From Furcasterigmium furcatum (taxonomy: Eukaryota > Ascomycota > Sordariomycetes > Glomerellales > Plectosphaerellaceae), in contig BCIA01000004.1 of NCBI GenBank assembly GCA_001599815.1, forward strand, positions 5,048,082 to 5,112,081: 64,000 bases of DNA, read 5' to 3'. How positions within the stretch are numbered: the stretch's first letter is position 1; each line of letters begins with the position of its first letter. Positions 44,898 to 58,400 of this stretch are shown piece after piece. The notes below the pieces were generated by a model that did no database searches, was not told the DNA's origin, and saw nothing but the letters and a program-made list of their open reading frames with translations. Both the position numbers and the translations under genes were made by a program.

Positions 44898-45966
44898 TTT
44901 CGGGGAGCCGTTTTGTCGTAGCAGCCGTGTGAGAACGAATGTGGACGAATTCAGGTCGCCAGATACTTATTCGATGAAATGGGCGTCGGTTGCTGATGAA
45001 TTGGATCATCCATGGATGTATGTGGTTGGAGTTGTGGTGGAACAGTGGCTGTTACACTTACACCCCACTTCAGAGGAAGGTGCAGTTGACCTGCAATTCC
45101 CGCGGCAAGAACCAGCGACGAAGCAACCCGGAACGGGCTTAGCGTCAGGGTTCCGACCTGGGGTAACACCGGCACTGCTGATAGCTGGCCATGGATGGTA
45201 CAGTGGGTGTAGGAAGTATTAGAGCATTTGATGTACCTCCAGGTCTTGAAGTGATCTTGGACACCAAGAAAGAGAGCGGGGTTTCTAATTTGGGAAATCT
45301 CTGCTAAGTGCAGTACACTACCAGATGGCCCCAAAACTTCCCAAGGGCCACTGTTCCGCCTGCTTCAAGAGCGTGTGTCGAGGTAATAGAGAGAGCACCA
45401 TGAAGGTGGAGGGCTTTAAGGACTTTTAGTACTGATAAGAAGCCTATGTTCTCTGCTAGGATACCGCGTTCAGGGGCTCCCTACGCACCAGCCACCTGCA
45501 GAGCAAAGTAGGAACCACCATAAGAAGGCTGAGACGAGTTCGAACTCTCGGAAACTCTTGAGTTTCCTGTAGGACGACTATCAGCCGCGCTGCATTTTCT
45601 TTCCGCGGTTGCAATCAATCAATCCCCGGTCAGGTCGGCCGCGGAAGAAAACAAACCCTGTAAGGTTGGGACACAGTTATTCAACAAAACCCTCCGCGGG
45701 GAGTTCGCCAACGAATGTTACCATGGACTCGCTCGAATGGCCGTGCCACCAGACCTAATTACCGGTCGTCATTCGGCCTTAAATAACTGACAGTTCCTCG
45801 CACGAGATTGCAGGTGTGAATATTTCCAAGCACTTCTGTCTGCAAGAAAGATCCAAGACAGCCGCCAGCAACTTGCACCTCTTCATTCTTCTTCGACCTC
45901 GCATTAGCCTTCATTGTCTGCTTTTCATCCCATAACTAATACTACTAATCATCTTGTCCGTGCACG
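44898..45966. promoter_or_regulatory. Divergent promoter region, DUF6604 / MFS exporter
   Basis: This ~1.07-kb spacer separates the minus-strand DUF6604 start and the plus-strand exporter start. A TTAAATAA element at about 45779-45786 lies roughly 180 nt before the exporter ATG. No gene is supported inside it. Confidence 0.45.
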
Positions 45967-47843
45967 ATGACACAAAAAGACGCGGCCGCTTCGACCCTGG
46001 AGTCTGGAGAAGCTTCGGTCGATGCCCTTGATGCGACCACGGAAAAGAGCCCGCCCAAGTTCGAGAAGGGGCCGAGGTTCTGGGCCATCATCGTTGTCCT
46101 CTCTCTCATCAGCCTCCTCACGTCTCTGGAAGCCACAATCACCTCGACGGTCATGCCATCGCTTATTGCCGACTTGAACGGTGGCGAAAACTTCATCTGG
46201 GTTTCCAACGCATACTTCTTGACCCTGTAAGACTCCCCGCCTCAAACTTGAGCCACTGGTTCTGGATACTTATGTGGATGTATAGCACTTCTCTTATGCC
46301 AATGTTTGGCCAGCTTGCAAACGTCTTTGGCCGGCGGTGGCCCTTGATCATGTCCGGTATCATCTTCATGATTGGGAGCGGTACTTGTGGCGGGTGAGTC
46401 TTGCTGCCTCCAGTCCTCAGTATGCATGAAGCACAGAGTGTTTGCTGACGAGAAGGGCCACTGCGCAGAGCCACCAACATGGCCGCGATGATCGGCGGTC
46501 GCGCGATCCAGGGGATCGGCGGCGCGGGCATCGGCGTCCTCTGCGAGATCGTCATCTGCGACCTGGTACCGCTCCGGGAGAGAGGGACCTATATGGGTGC
46601 CGTGTTTGGCATGGTTGGCATCGGAGCGGCCCTCGGCCCCTTCTTTGGCGGGCTCCTCGCCAGCTACAGCACCTGGCGCTGGGCGTTCTACATGGGTCTT
46701 CCTATTGGCGGCGTTGCCGTCGTGCTGCTGTTTGTCTTCCTGCAAGTCCAGTATGACAAGTCCCAGACGTGGGCCACCAAGTTTTCGAAGCTCGACTGGC
46801 TGGGGAATTTTCTCTTTATCGGCGGCACCGTGCCCGTGCTGATCGCCCTCGGCTGGGCAGGAGGGCAGCACCCATGGTCATCGTATCAGGTCCTCGTGCC
46901 GCTCATGGTCGGTCTGGCCACGATGGGAGCCTTTGTCGCGCTGGAAGGCAACGCGCGCCTCACGCCAAATCCCATGATGCCCCTCCACCTCTTCGGCAAC
47001 TCCATCAGCTCCGTCGTCTTCCTCCTCACCTTTCTCCACGGCATCATCACCATGTGGGCGCTCTACTTCCTCCCGGTCTACTTCCAGGGCGTTCTCGCCG
47101 TGGATGCCTACAAGGCCGGCATCTATCTCCTGCCCACGATCCTCGCGCTCCTCCCGGGCGCCATCATCGGTGGGTTGCTGCTGAGCAAGTTCGGCCGCTA
47201 CAAGCCCATTTTCGTATTCTGCTTCGCCCTGATCGTCGTGGGCTTCGGCCTCTTCACGCTGCTGGACGAGACCTCAAGCACGGGCGCCTGGGTGGGCTTC
47301 CAGGTGGTCGAGTCCTTCGGCGCGGGCTTCGGCATGGGGGCCCTGCTACCGGCGCTGCTGGCCCCGCTGACGGACAAAGACACGGCGCTGGCGACGGCGA
47401 CGTGGGGATTCATGCGCAGCTTCGGCGTCATGTGGGGGGTCGCCATTGCCGGCGCCATCTACACCAACCGGGCCGCTGAGCTCGCCAGCTCGGGGGCCAT
47501 CAGCGACCCGGCGGTGGCCGCCCAGTTCATGGCGGGCGGAGCATACGGGGCAGCCGAAGTACACTTCCTTGACGCGCTCTCGGCACAGACGCGGGCTCAG
47601 GTCATCTCCGTGCAGAGCATCGCGCTCCAGCGGTCCTGGCAGGTTGCCATTGCCTTTGGCGGGGTTGGGCTCATCGCTGCTGCTTTCATACAGCAGGTTC
47701 CACTCAGAAAGGAGAACGACACCGACTTTGGCATCGTGGAGAAGAACAAGAAGAAGCAGGAGGAGGAGGCAAGAGACACGACAACCGGGGACGAGGTCAC
47801 AGATCACGATACTATCGCCCACGCGCAAAAGGGGGAACATTGA
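45967..47843 (+). CDS. DHA2-type MFS multidrug exporter
   Basis: Three exons (45967-46226, 46286-46393, 46469-47843) give 580 aa. A short acidic N-terminus precedes about 14 transmembrane helices. ATITSTVMPSLIADLNGG and FIWVSNAYFLTLTSLMPMFGQLANVFGRR cover helix 1 to the loop 2-3 motif A. GGRAIQGIGGAGIG is the antiporter-type helix 4/5 segment, and GMVGIGAALGPFFGG follows. The C-terminal tail is charged and Lys/Glu-rich. The family exports toxic or secondary metabolites by proton antiport. It is followed by the Zn2Cys6 regulator 275 nt away and then the giant NRPS, so self-resistance or export of the NRPS product is the likely role. Confidence 0.9.
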
Positions 47844-48118
47844 TAGAACAGGGGGACTAGCGACAGGGATAGAGTGGTTTCGTTCGTTAATTTTGCTGAT
47901 TGGCTGGCCATAAAACCTCCGAGGAGGGTTTCCACCCAATCTTATAGAGGCATGGACCTTATGTAATTGTCTCCTTACACCCAACAACCACCATCGTCAG
48001 TCGTCTTCATCGTCGTTCATCGTCAGCCTCTCCTCACCCAATCCATACCTAGGTCTTCGCCTCAGCTCGGTCGCCTCGCAATCGCTGTTCTTGTCCCTTC
48101 AAAATCACAACACTCACT

Positions 48119-49372
48119 ATGCTCAAGCCCACAGTCAGGCGCTCCGCCTGCGACCAGTGCAGGGCAAAGCGAGTTCGATGCCTTCGCGCCCAAGACAGCA
48201 CGGCGCCGTGCGCCCGCTGCTGCTACATCGGCGCGCGATGCGTGACAGGCGCCACCCGTCATCCAGGAAGACCGCCCAAGAAGCGTCTCGCAAACGGCGA
48301 TAGCACCCCCAGGGGCACCGCAACGAGCAGCCCTGCCAATCTCCCCTCGCCTGCGGATCTTGCGACTCAAAAGTCCGTCGTGCATCCGCATGCGCCAAGA
48401 GACAACCACCCCTTGGCTCATGAGCAGTCGCAGCCAGACTTTTGGGTAGCGCTGGGGGACAACTCCATTTTCTTTGGCTGCCCTTCGATTGAACAAAGCC
48501 CCGCGCCAGGCGAAGAGATGCTCTCCCTGCCGGATCAGCTGAGAAGTCCACCGTCACAACTCCAGGGGCTTCTCAGTGCCGATGATGAACTCGACGCGAT
48601 GCTTCACATGGGCGGGGACTCTTGCACTGCCCTCGATATGGATATTGATCCGCTCCTTCATCATGGGGGGTTTGTTGTGCCCCCGACCCCTCCCCGATCA
48701 GAATGCTTCAGCGCGGCGAGCTCTCTGGTGGGATTTCGAGAGGAGATAGACCAGCGCATCGCGAGGATCGACGCATTCTACTCAGAGCCCTCCAAAGTTC
48801 TAGAGCGCTGCAAAGAGGAGGGCGCGGCTGAAGATGTCGAACATCCGGCAGCGTCACTTATCGCATGCAGCAGAAAATTCATCGACATCATCCAGAACTT
48901 GACGCCGGCTGAGGATGCGCTCAGCACGGAGGTGGTGCTCCTGGCTCTGTCAAGCTACCTTGCGTTGATGCGACTCTTCGACTCCCTGTTTCACCGCATC
49001 TACAAACACCTCTGCCAGGCGCCGCGGGAGTTGTGGCAGTCCATCAAGGTCAAATCAGTGCTCCGCATCGGCGGGATGTCTTCGCTTCAGGACATGCCGC
49101 TCAAGGCGTATGCCATAGGCATTCTCGACGCCATCAAGGGCCAGATGCGAACAATGGAGCGCTGTATGGGGATTCCGGCCGAATACTGCCTCTCGGGCGA
49201 AGCGCCTGTTTCACCCACCGCCGGCCCGGGGATACTCTCCCGTCCAGATCGGGCGCAGTTGTTCTGGGCCGTGATAGCTCAGGAGGACGTCAAGCCACGG
49301 CGAGGAACCAAGTCGTACGTGGAGTCGATACGAGCCAGTATCAAGGAGTCGCTGGTATTTCTCGATGAGTAG
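48119..49372 (+). CDS. AflR-like Zn2Cys6 transcription factor
   Basis: A single-exon gene of 417 aa. The binuclear zinc cluster CDQCRAKRVRC...CARCCYIGARC fits C-x2-C-x6-C-x9-C-x2-C-x6-C at residues about 11-40 and is followed by a basic linker (RPPKKR). The C-terminal half is helical and resembles the AflR regulatory domain (LSTEVVLLALSSYLALMRLFDSLF; LKAYAIGILDAIKGQMRTMERC). Such genes usually act as pathway-specific activators for the neighbouring cluster. Its 3' end is 116 nt from the convergent NRPS 3' end, and the exporter lies just upstream in the same orientation. I see no obvious binding site in the promoters available; the NRPS promoter is outside the window. Confidence 0.9.
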   Translation: MLKPTVRRSACDQCRAKRVRCLRAQDSTAPCARCCYIGARCVTGATRHPGRPPKKRLANGDSTPRGTATSSPANLPSPADLATQKSVVHPHAPRDNHPLAHEQSQPDFWVALGDNSIFFGCPSIEQSPAPGEEMLSLPDQLRSPPSQLQGLLSADDELDAMLHMGGDSCTALDMDIDPLLHHGGFVVPPTPPRSECFSAASSLVGFREEIDQRIARIDAFYSEPSKVLERCKEEGAAEDVEHPAASLIACSRKFIDIIQNLTPAEDALSTEVVLLALSSYLALMRLFDSLFHRIYKHLCQAPRELWQSIKVKSVLRIGGMSSLQDMPLKAYAIGILDAIKGQMRTMERCMGIPAEYCLSGEAPVSPTAGPGILSRPDRAQLFWAVIAQEDVKPRRGTKSYVESIRASIKESLVFLDE

Positions 49373-49488
49373 ATATGCGCGATGCCTCGCGACATGTCCG
49401 TCTCTCTGCAAACTCAATGGAATACTCAATTATTATACGGGAAACTGATAGTACATGAAAACAACCAAGATACTGAAACCCCCGCCGC

Positions 49489-52400
49489 TCACGATGCCTT
49501 CGGGGACACGTCGTGCAAAGCCAGCGTCAGGGTCTCAATGCCCTCGCAGATTTCCTTGAGCATACGCTCCGCCATGCGCTCGTCGCCAAGTCGGCGCGCC
49601 ACGCTGACAACAATCTGCAACTGCCCGCCGTCCCAGTCGGGGATTCCCATAATGTCCACATCGTGCAGCGGCGTCTCCGCTCGATCCTCCTTCCGGAGAG
49701 GGGCACCAAAGTCTTCCGAGTCGTACTCTTCCGTCTCCCCCTCCAAACCGTCAAGCCGAACCCGCTGGCCTTGGGCATGGCTTTCCGGACGCATGTTGTA
49801 ATTCTGGAACGTGGTGCAGCATCCGAACCTGTCCGTCGACGCCGGCCAGTCCGTGCAGTTGTCCCTGACCTCGTCGAAGCCCAGGGTCTCGAAGGCCAAG
49901 CTGTCGAGATACTGGTTCTGCACTTGCTGAAGCAGGATATTAATATCAGCGTCGCCCTGCAGCGAGACCCGGACGGGCACCATGTTGACGCAGGGTCCCA
50001 CGATGTCTTGCAATGGGGCTGGCAGGTTCTGCCGCCCCGAGACGACACGGCCAAAGGTGAGATCGTTACGGGCGGTCTCCTTCGCGAGCATGAGAGCGCA
50101 TGCGGTGGTGAAGATTGTTGCTGGCGTGATACCCTGCGGATTTGTCCGGAAGGGGTTGTCGACGGTGGCCAGCACCAACCGGCTGCCGTCGTCGCGACTG
50201 ATTTCCGACGCGGAGAGAGTGTCGGGCGAGCCGATGGGCGTCACGGATGACTCCTGCAGGACGGAACGCCAAAACTTGTAGCCTCCTTGGCGACTATCAG
50301 CGATATGTCGGAGGTAGCCCGCGAACTTGGGTGGCGGAGGAAGGCGGTTCCCGTTGTAGAGGGCATGGAGCGAGCGGACGACTCGGTCGAAGCTCAGGCC
50401 GTCGTAGAGGGCGTGAGACATGCGCAGCACGACTCGTACTGCGGAAGAATGTTTCAAGATGGCAATCCTCATCATCGAGTGGCCCAACCGAAGGGGCCGG
50501 TTTGTATCGGCGTCCTCCAGCTCGCGCGTCGCTTTTGTGACGTCCCCTACGACATCAACCACCTCAACCGGCACTTCGAGATGCTCAAGTAGAACCTGGC
50601 AGAACATGCCAGCAGCCGGAAGGAAGACTGTCCTGAAAATGTCAAAGTCCTTCACCAGATCCGTGCATATTCTGGTGAGGCGGAGATCAGGGCTTGGTGC
50701 GACCGGAAAGTCCACGAAGAAGAGCGCCGGCGTGCGTGGGCGACCAGTCGCCGCATCGTGGAGGAAGTACTTCTGCACCTGCGTAACGGGATAGACGTCG
50801 AGGATCCCGGAAGCCGGGTGCTCGAGCTGCGGGACGATGACGCGGTGAACAAATCCAGCGGGATCAGGGACCGGGAGTAGTTGGAAGGGGCCGGCATCGC
50901 TCGCGGGTGAAGAAGGTGTGCCACTCGCGTCGTCGTCCTGCAGCGAGTCGCGGGACCGCAGGCTCGTCGCGAGATCGGCGGGCACTGGCCGATCGAAAAG
51001 GTCTTTGATGGCAACGCGCACATGGAGCCGCCGGCTGATGCGGGCCACCAGCTTCGTCGCCATGAGAGAGTGGCCGCCGAGGCAGAAGAAGTTGTCGGAG
51101 ACGCCGACGTCGACGCCGAGGATGTTGCTGAACTCCTCGCATAGCATTTCTTCCAGCTCGTCGCGCGGCGGCGCCGCCTCACGCTCAGGAGCCTGCTTGG
51201 GCCTGGGTGCAACCTGAGCGAGGCGTGCGAGCTTCTGTCGGTCAACCTTGCCGCTGGCGTTGACGGGCATCTCGTCTAGTGTTATGATCTGTGTCGGGAC
51301 CATGTACGGCGGGAGCAAGGAGTGAAGCCGCTGTCGGAGCCGGGCCGCCAGCTTGCCGTGATGGAGCTTTTGGATCGGACAGTTGGCAAGGCTGGACGTA
51401 GTGCCGTGGCCGCGGTTGTCTGTGGGAAACTGGAACTTGACGCGTGCCGCCGCCCCCGACGAGGCCCCGAGCCGATGGAAGATGGCGTCGAGGGCACCAT
51501 GATTCGATCGCTGCTGTGCCCAACTCAGCTCGACGGAGAAGCCCGCCGCCTTGGCTGTTTCTGTCAGGTCGTTCACGGACAGCGAAGGGCACTGCGCAGC
51601 CTGGGAACGAACAGCAGCGAGCCACCCCGTCCCGTCCTGAGCATCATCTCCACCGTCGTCGTCGTGGTCCAGGGAGCTGCTGGCCATATACCGATCTAGC
51701 ACTGATCTGCTGTCGGGGATGTTGCCCACGGCCACCACCGTGGCGGCGTCTGTTGAACTCTGCAAGAGCCTTCGGAGTGAGCCGTGGTCCATCAATGACT
51801 GTCCATAGTCGACCCAAGAATCCTTGTCGAGAGTCTTGACATATCCCTCCGGCTCCGCCGACTCGCGGAGGTGGAGGACAACTGCGTATCGGTACGCGCT
51901 GAGCTCATTTGAGGCTCGCATACGCTTTGGTAGGATCTCGACATGGCGAATCTTGTCAGGGCGGCGGCTGGCGAGGCTTGTGAAGAAAGCCGGATCGACC
52001 AGCAGTTCCTCTTCCCGCTGTTTCAACTCGGCCACTCTGCGCCGTACGTCGGATCTTGTTGCATGCTCGCCAAGTTCGCGTAGAGCCCAGCCGACAAGGA
52101 AATCCTGGTACAACGGGAAGGACCGCACATCGCCAAAGAAGATGCGCTTGACGGTGGGAATCTCGACGAGGTGATCGACGACCTCGGTCAGGTACTCGAG
52201 CGAGGGGAAGTACTGGACGACTGAGTTGAGCACGACGAGGTCGGGTTTCAACTCGTCTACGTCCAGGTCGCCGACATTTGTTGCAGTGCCCACGTGGACC
52301 GTAGCTTTGTTGGCCAGATTCGGGTCGGACTTGATTGCGTTGTTGACAAACGTGGCCGCCGCGCCGGAGGGTTCGAGGCCTGCGTATCTGCGCAGTCCCT

Positions 52401-55400
52401 TGTTGCTCAGGTTGAATAGGATCATGCCGGTGCCTGTACCGATCTCGAGAACGTGACCGGCTGCTTGTCCATCGAGCAGAGTCTCCATCGTGTCGTCGAG
52501 CCATTCTTCCATCTCCGTCGTCGCGATCGGCTCCCCGTCGTACATGGAAACCCACCCAACGAAGTCGCGTCCCACGAGAGACCGGCCGATGCTGTCGGCG
52601 ATGCCCTCGTAGACGACCCCGTCGAAGTGGTTCCCCCAGTCCCCGACGTGAGTGCTGGCGGCGGGCTCCTCCTCTTCGTCCATCGATGCGTTATGCCGCG
52701 TTGCTGTGACGAAACTCACCATCTCCAGCTCGCCCCCCCTTTCGCCATCCTGATTCCGGACAACAATAGCGGCGTCGCGCACTCCGCTCTCGGCGATGAT
52801 GATGTGCTCGATCTCGGCTGGCTCGACGCGGTGGCCGCGAATCTTGACCTGGCGGTCCATACGGCCGAAGAACTCGATCTGCCCGTCTTTGGGTCGGTGT
52901 CGCACGCGATCGCCAGTGCGGTAGGCCCTCACAGTCTGTCCGTTGATACAGACGTCGACAAAGCGGCCGGCATCCAGCTCGGGGTCGGTATAACCCCTGG
53001 CCAGGCCGTCCCCTGTCACCACCAGCTCTCCCAGCACACCGGGGGTCACGAGCAGCTGGCGGGGATCCATGATGTAGGCCCCCGAGTTTGTGATGGCCCG
53101 GCCGATAGGCACGCCGTTGGTGAACGCTTCGTTGACGTCGATCCGGTACATGGTACTCGAGACTGTGTTCTCCGTAGGGCCGTAGGCATTGTACACGTCA
53201 GTACGCACGCGTGCCTTCGCCTCGATCGCGTCACGGCTATCCAGACGGTCGCCAGCGACAAAGAGAACGTCCAAGTTGTTGATGGCGGCCGGAGCCTCGG
53301 CCAGGTACTGCTTCAGGTGCGCCGGAGTGAGCATGGCGGCCTGCACCCTCTCCCGTGAGAGCGTCGCTTCGAAAGCCTTGCTGTCTAGGGTGGTCCAGTA
53401 GTCGATACAGACGACGGTGCCTCCGTTCAGCAGCGCCATATACACCTCCCACACTGAGTTGTCGAAGGCGATGCTCGTAAGATGAGCTACCCGGGGCGAG
53501 GGCGGGAGCGTCGCAGAGGCGTTGCTTCGGGCAAGCCGGAGCACGTTGCCGTGCTCGATCATGACGCCCTTGGGCCGGCCGGTTGATCCAGAGGTGAAGA
53601 TGACGTACGCGAGGCTGGTCGCCGATGGAAGTGTATAGTCGTCTTGAACGGTGCCCGAAAGATCAAGATTCAGTATCTGGTCGATGCGCACCAGTTCCAC
53701 GTCCTCGAGCTGAATCGCGGGTGCGGGCGTGTCTTGATCGCCGACAAGAACCAGTCGGCGCCCTGAAACCTGGGCGAGAACGGCCTCGAGACGCCTTGTC
53801 GGGACGTTGACTTCGAGCGGTAAATAGGCGAGGTTCGCCTTGAGGATGCCTATGAATGCGGTGATTGCCTGGCAAGACCGTGGCGCGAGCACACCTACCA
53901 GCGACGTCTCGCCTGGCAACCGCTGCTGGCGTATCCAGGAGGCCAACTTGTCTGACTGCCGGTCGAGCTCAGAGTACGTGAGCTCTGCAGAAGGATCCTT
54001 CACGGCCGTGGCCTCAGGGTGGGCATCGACCTGGCGGCGGAACACGTCGATAATGCTTGCTTCTCGGGGGTAATCTGTCCTTTCGACGGCGAGGAGCCCC
54101 ATGCTCTGTAGCTGCCCAAGCCCGCTATCCAGTGTGAGGTTGGCGATGGGCGCCTGCGGCTGGTCGAGACCGCTTTGCAGGAGGTCCTGGAAAACAGAGG
54201 CTAAGCTGTCGACCGTCTCGCGCTGGAACAGATCTTTGGAGTACGAGATGACGGCCTTCAGGTGGTTCTGCTCCTGGTAGACATGGAACTCGAGGTCGAA
54301 TCTCGTGGTCAAGGCTGACGGCAGAGGCTGGCCCACGAGCTCGCCGAGCTGCACGAGCCCGAGCCCCTGTTGGGAGTGCAGTGCAAACAGAAGCTGCACT
54401 AATGGATTCCGTGATGAGTCCCTTGACCCGGGCAGAAGAGAGGACACCACCTTCTCAAAGGGGACGTCCTGGTTCTCCTGTGCTCCGACAGCCACGGAGC
54501 GGACCTGTTGAACAAGGCCGTCAAGCGTGTCGCTGCCTGTCGCTGTGATGCGGAGACACTGGGTGTTGACGAAGAAACCGATCAGGTCTTGGATCTCGGA
54601 CCTATTTCGATTGGCGATCGGTGTTCCAATAGTCACGTCCTGGGTCCCCGTGAGCCGGAAGTGTGCGGCCCGGAACACCGACAGTAGGACGACAAAGGAG
54701 GTGACCTGACGGGGCCGGCAGTATGCCAGCAGGGCCTCGTACAGCGGCCCGTCGATGAGGAACGACACGATGTCGGCGTGCCCTGAGAGAGTCGGGGGCC
54801 GGGGGAAATCACACAACAGCTCGGCCGGGTGGCTGTCAGCCAGCTGCTCCGTCCAGTACTTTAGTTGTCGCTGGTGCTCTGCCGTCTGCTCTGTCTGCCT
54901 CTCCCACACGGAGAAGTCGCGGTACTGGATAGGAAGAGCGTCAACTCGAGAGAGGGGATCGTGGCCCTGCAGGACCGCCGTGTAGAATATGCCGAGTTCG
55001 CGGGTTAGGATGTCCAGAGACCATCCATCAGAAATGATGTGGTGCATCACGATCGACAGCACATGGTCGTCGTCGCCCAGCTTAAGGAGGGAAATTCTCC
55101 AGCCAGGCTTGGATTTCAGGTCGAAGGGGGTTGTCTGCTGAAGACGCAGGTGCTCCGTATAGCGGCCGGTCTTGTCTTCCGAGAAGTCGATGACCTCGAG
55201 ATGCCTGGAGCGGAACTGGTGCACCACCTGGACGCCGGTGCCGTCGAGTTCCTCGAATGTCGTGCGGAGGGTCTCGTGGCGCTGCTCCAGGGCGTTCAGG
55301 GCGAGGCCCAGAGCGTCGATATCAAGCTTGCCGACAAACCGGACTGCGAGTGGCATGATGTACCAAGATGCACCGACGTTGAACTGGTCGAGGAACCACA

Positions 55401-58400
55401 GACGGCCCTGCGCGAAGGACTGCTGGACCGGGCCCTGTAGGCCGTGTGTTATCGATGGTATTGGCTTATGTGGTGTCGACCCCTGCCGGATGCCGGCGGC
55501 GAGGTCGGCGATAACTGGCTTGTCGAAGACGTCTCGGACTGATACGTGGGCGTCGAGCTTGTGGGCGATGCGGGCGACCAGTTTCATCGCCATGAGAGAG
55601 TGACCGCCGAGGTCAAAGAAGTTATCGAGTATGCCTACCTCGATTCCGAGAATGCTGCTGACCGCGTCACAGACCGCAGCCTCCGTCTGGTTCCGCGGAG
55701 CGAGGCGCGGGGCGGCGACCAACCCTTCTGCAGGCGGCGTCAACGCCATTTGGGCAAGCTTGAGTCTGTCCACCTTTCCGTTGGCGTTGACCGGCATCTC
55801 GTCGAGGACAGCGATCCTCTGCGGAACCATGTAGGGTGGGAGCATCGCCTTGAGCGACATGGTGAGTTCCGCGATGGCCGGTTCCTTGCCTTGACCGATG
55901 ATCCTGTGCAGGACAACAAAGGCAATCAGCTCCCGGTCCGAGCCGGCAGCATCGACCGTGTCTCTGACAATGCTGGCCACATCGCGGACCGTGTCATGGC
56001 GGAGGATGGCATGTTCCACCTCGCCAGGCTCGACACGGTATCCTCGGATCTTAACCTGCCGATCCATGCGCCCAAAGAACTCGATCTGCCCGTCTCCGGG
56101 TCGCATACGTGCCCGATCGCCTGTTCGATATGCCCTTGTGTCTCGGCCGTCGATGATAATGTCGATGAAGCGGGTGCGATCTAGTGTCGGATCGGTGTAG
56201 CCCCTGGCAAGCCCGTCGCCCGTGACGACCAGCTCGCCCATGACGCCCACGGGCACGAGTTTCTGCTGCGCGTCCATGATGTAGGCGCCCGAGTTGTCGA
56301 CCGCGCGACCGATGGGCACCCCGTTGATGAATGGGTCCTGGTCGGGGATCTCAAACGTGGTGCTGAGCACGGCGTTCTCGGTAGGCCCGTACGCGTTGAA
56401 GACGGCCTTCCGGACAAGGCGCCGGGCCTCTCTCGCATCGCGGGCATCAAACCGGTCACCGGCGACGAAAAGAACCTCGAGGCCACAGAGGATGTTGTTG
56501 TCGGTGGTGGTGGTGCTGAAGCTATCGAGATACTGCTTCAGCAGCGCGGGCGGGAAGACGGCGACATTGACACGGTCGCGGAGGAAGACGGTCTGAAGGG
56601 CTTTCGGGTCCAGGACGGTGCGTTGATCGACACACGTCAGGGTTCCGCCGCTCAAGAGTGCGAGGAAGATCTCCAGGATGGACACGTCGAAGGCCAGGTT
56701 GGTCAGATGTGCGACCCTGCCCCCCTCCGGAAGCTGGTCTGCAATCTTGCTTTCCTTGACAAGGCGCAGCACACCTCTGTGCTCGATCATCACTCCCTTG
56801 GGCCGACCAGTCGATCCAGAGGTGAAGATGACGTACGCCAGGCTGGTTGCCGATGGTGATGGATGGCCCCCTTCGTTGTCGTCGCTGGAGGTTGGTGGAT
56901 GGAGGTCGAGGGCATCGTCGATCCGGATCAGGGTCGTGTCCTGGATGTGCGCGGGAGCGGGCACGCCGGTGCCGAGAAGAATCAGTTTCCGCCCCGGAAC
57001 CTGGGAGATTATGGTCTCCAGACGGCCTGTCGGAGCGCTCACATCGAGGGGCAGATACGCCAGGTTCGCCTTGAGGATGCCGAGCAGGGCCGTGATCGCC
57101 TGACACGACCTCGGGGCAAGGACGCCGATGAGAGTCTCGGCGGGAAGACCCTGGCGACACAGCCATGTGGCGAGCCTGTCCGTCTGGCGGTCGAGCTCCG
57201 AATAGGTCAGCTGGGTCGTCGAGTCTCTCACGGCAATGGCAGTGGCAGATCGTGCCGCCTCTTGACGGAAGACGTCGACGATGCTCGAGTCCCTGGCATA
57301 GCCGGTTCTTGCGGCAGATGAACCGTTGCAATGGAGACTCTCCAGCTTATCTACAAGTGGAAGCAGGGAGACTGGCATCCGTGGTTGCTCCAGGCTGCGG
57401 TCCAGGAGCTCCCGGAATATGCCTGCCATGCTGCGAATCGTGTCTTGGTTGAAGAGGTCGGTAGAGAAGAGGATGTGCCCGTGGAACTGTCCCGGCTGCT
57501 CGTACACGTGGAACTCGAGGTCGAACCTGGTTGTAGTCGGCAATGGAAGCGGCTCTGCTGACAGTCCTTCGAGCCGTACTCTTCCCAGATCATGCTGAGA
57601 ATGGAGGGCGAACAGCAGCTGTACCAGCGGATTCCGAGAGGTATCCCGAGACCCGGGAAGGAGGGCGGACACGACGCGTTCGAAAGGTACGTCCTGGTTT
57701 TCTTGGGCTGCCGCCCCGGTGGAACGGACCTGCTGTACGACCTGGTCGAAGGTCTGATCGTCTTGGATGGTTATCCTCATGCACTGCGTGTTGACGAAGA
57801 CGCCGATGAGGTTCTCCAGCTCTGGCCGGTTACGGTTCGCGATCGGTACACCGATAGTAGCGTCACCGGCACCTGTCAAGCGATAATGCACAGCGCGGAA
57901 TGCGGACAGGAGCACGGAGAACGGGGTGACCTGTGAGGCGCGGCAAAAGGCCCTCAGGCGGTCGTGTAGGGCCTCGTCGATGACCACTTCGACGAGCTCG
58001 GCCTGGCCAGACAGCAGCGCCGGCCGAGGCTTGTCGCACAACAGTTCGGCCGGGGCGCTATCTGCCAGTTCCTGCGTCCAGTAAGCAAGCTGGCGCTGGT
58101 GTTCGGCGATCTGCTCCTCCTCCTTCTGCCAGACGGCAAAGTCGCGATACTGGATGGGGAGTGGGCAGATAGGCGGCTTCTCGCCTCGGAGTGCGGCCGA
58201 GTAGCATATGCCGAGTTCTTGCGTGAAGATATCTAGTGACCAGCCATCGGAGATGATGTGATGCATGACGATCGATAGCACGTAGTCCTGTTCGCCCAGC
58301 TGGAGCAGTGATACCCGCCAAGGGGGGGTCGCTGTCAGGTCGAATGGTGTCGTTTGTGCCTCATGTAGCAACGAGAGGTGGTCTGCATCTTGCGAGGCGG

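Noticed and set aside
45535..45575. GTTCGAAC segment resembling a tRNA T-loop
   Set aside because: The flanking bases do not form a proper T stem, and no A-box or acceptor stem is found at tRNA spacing.
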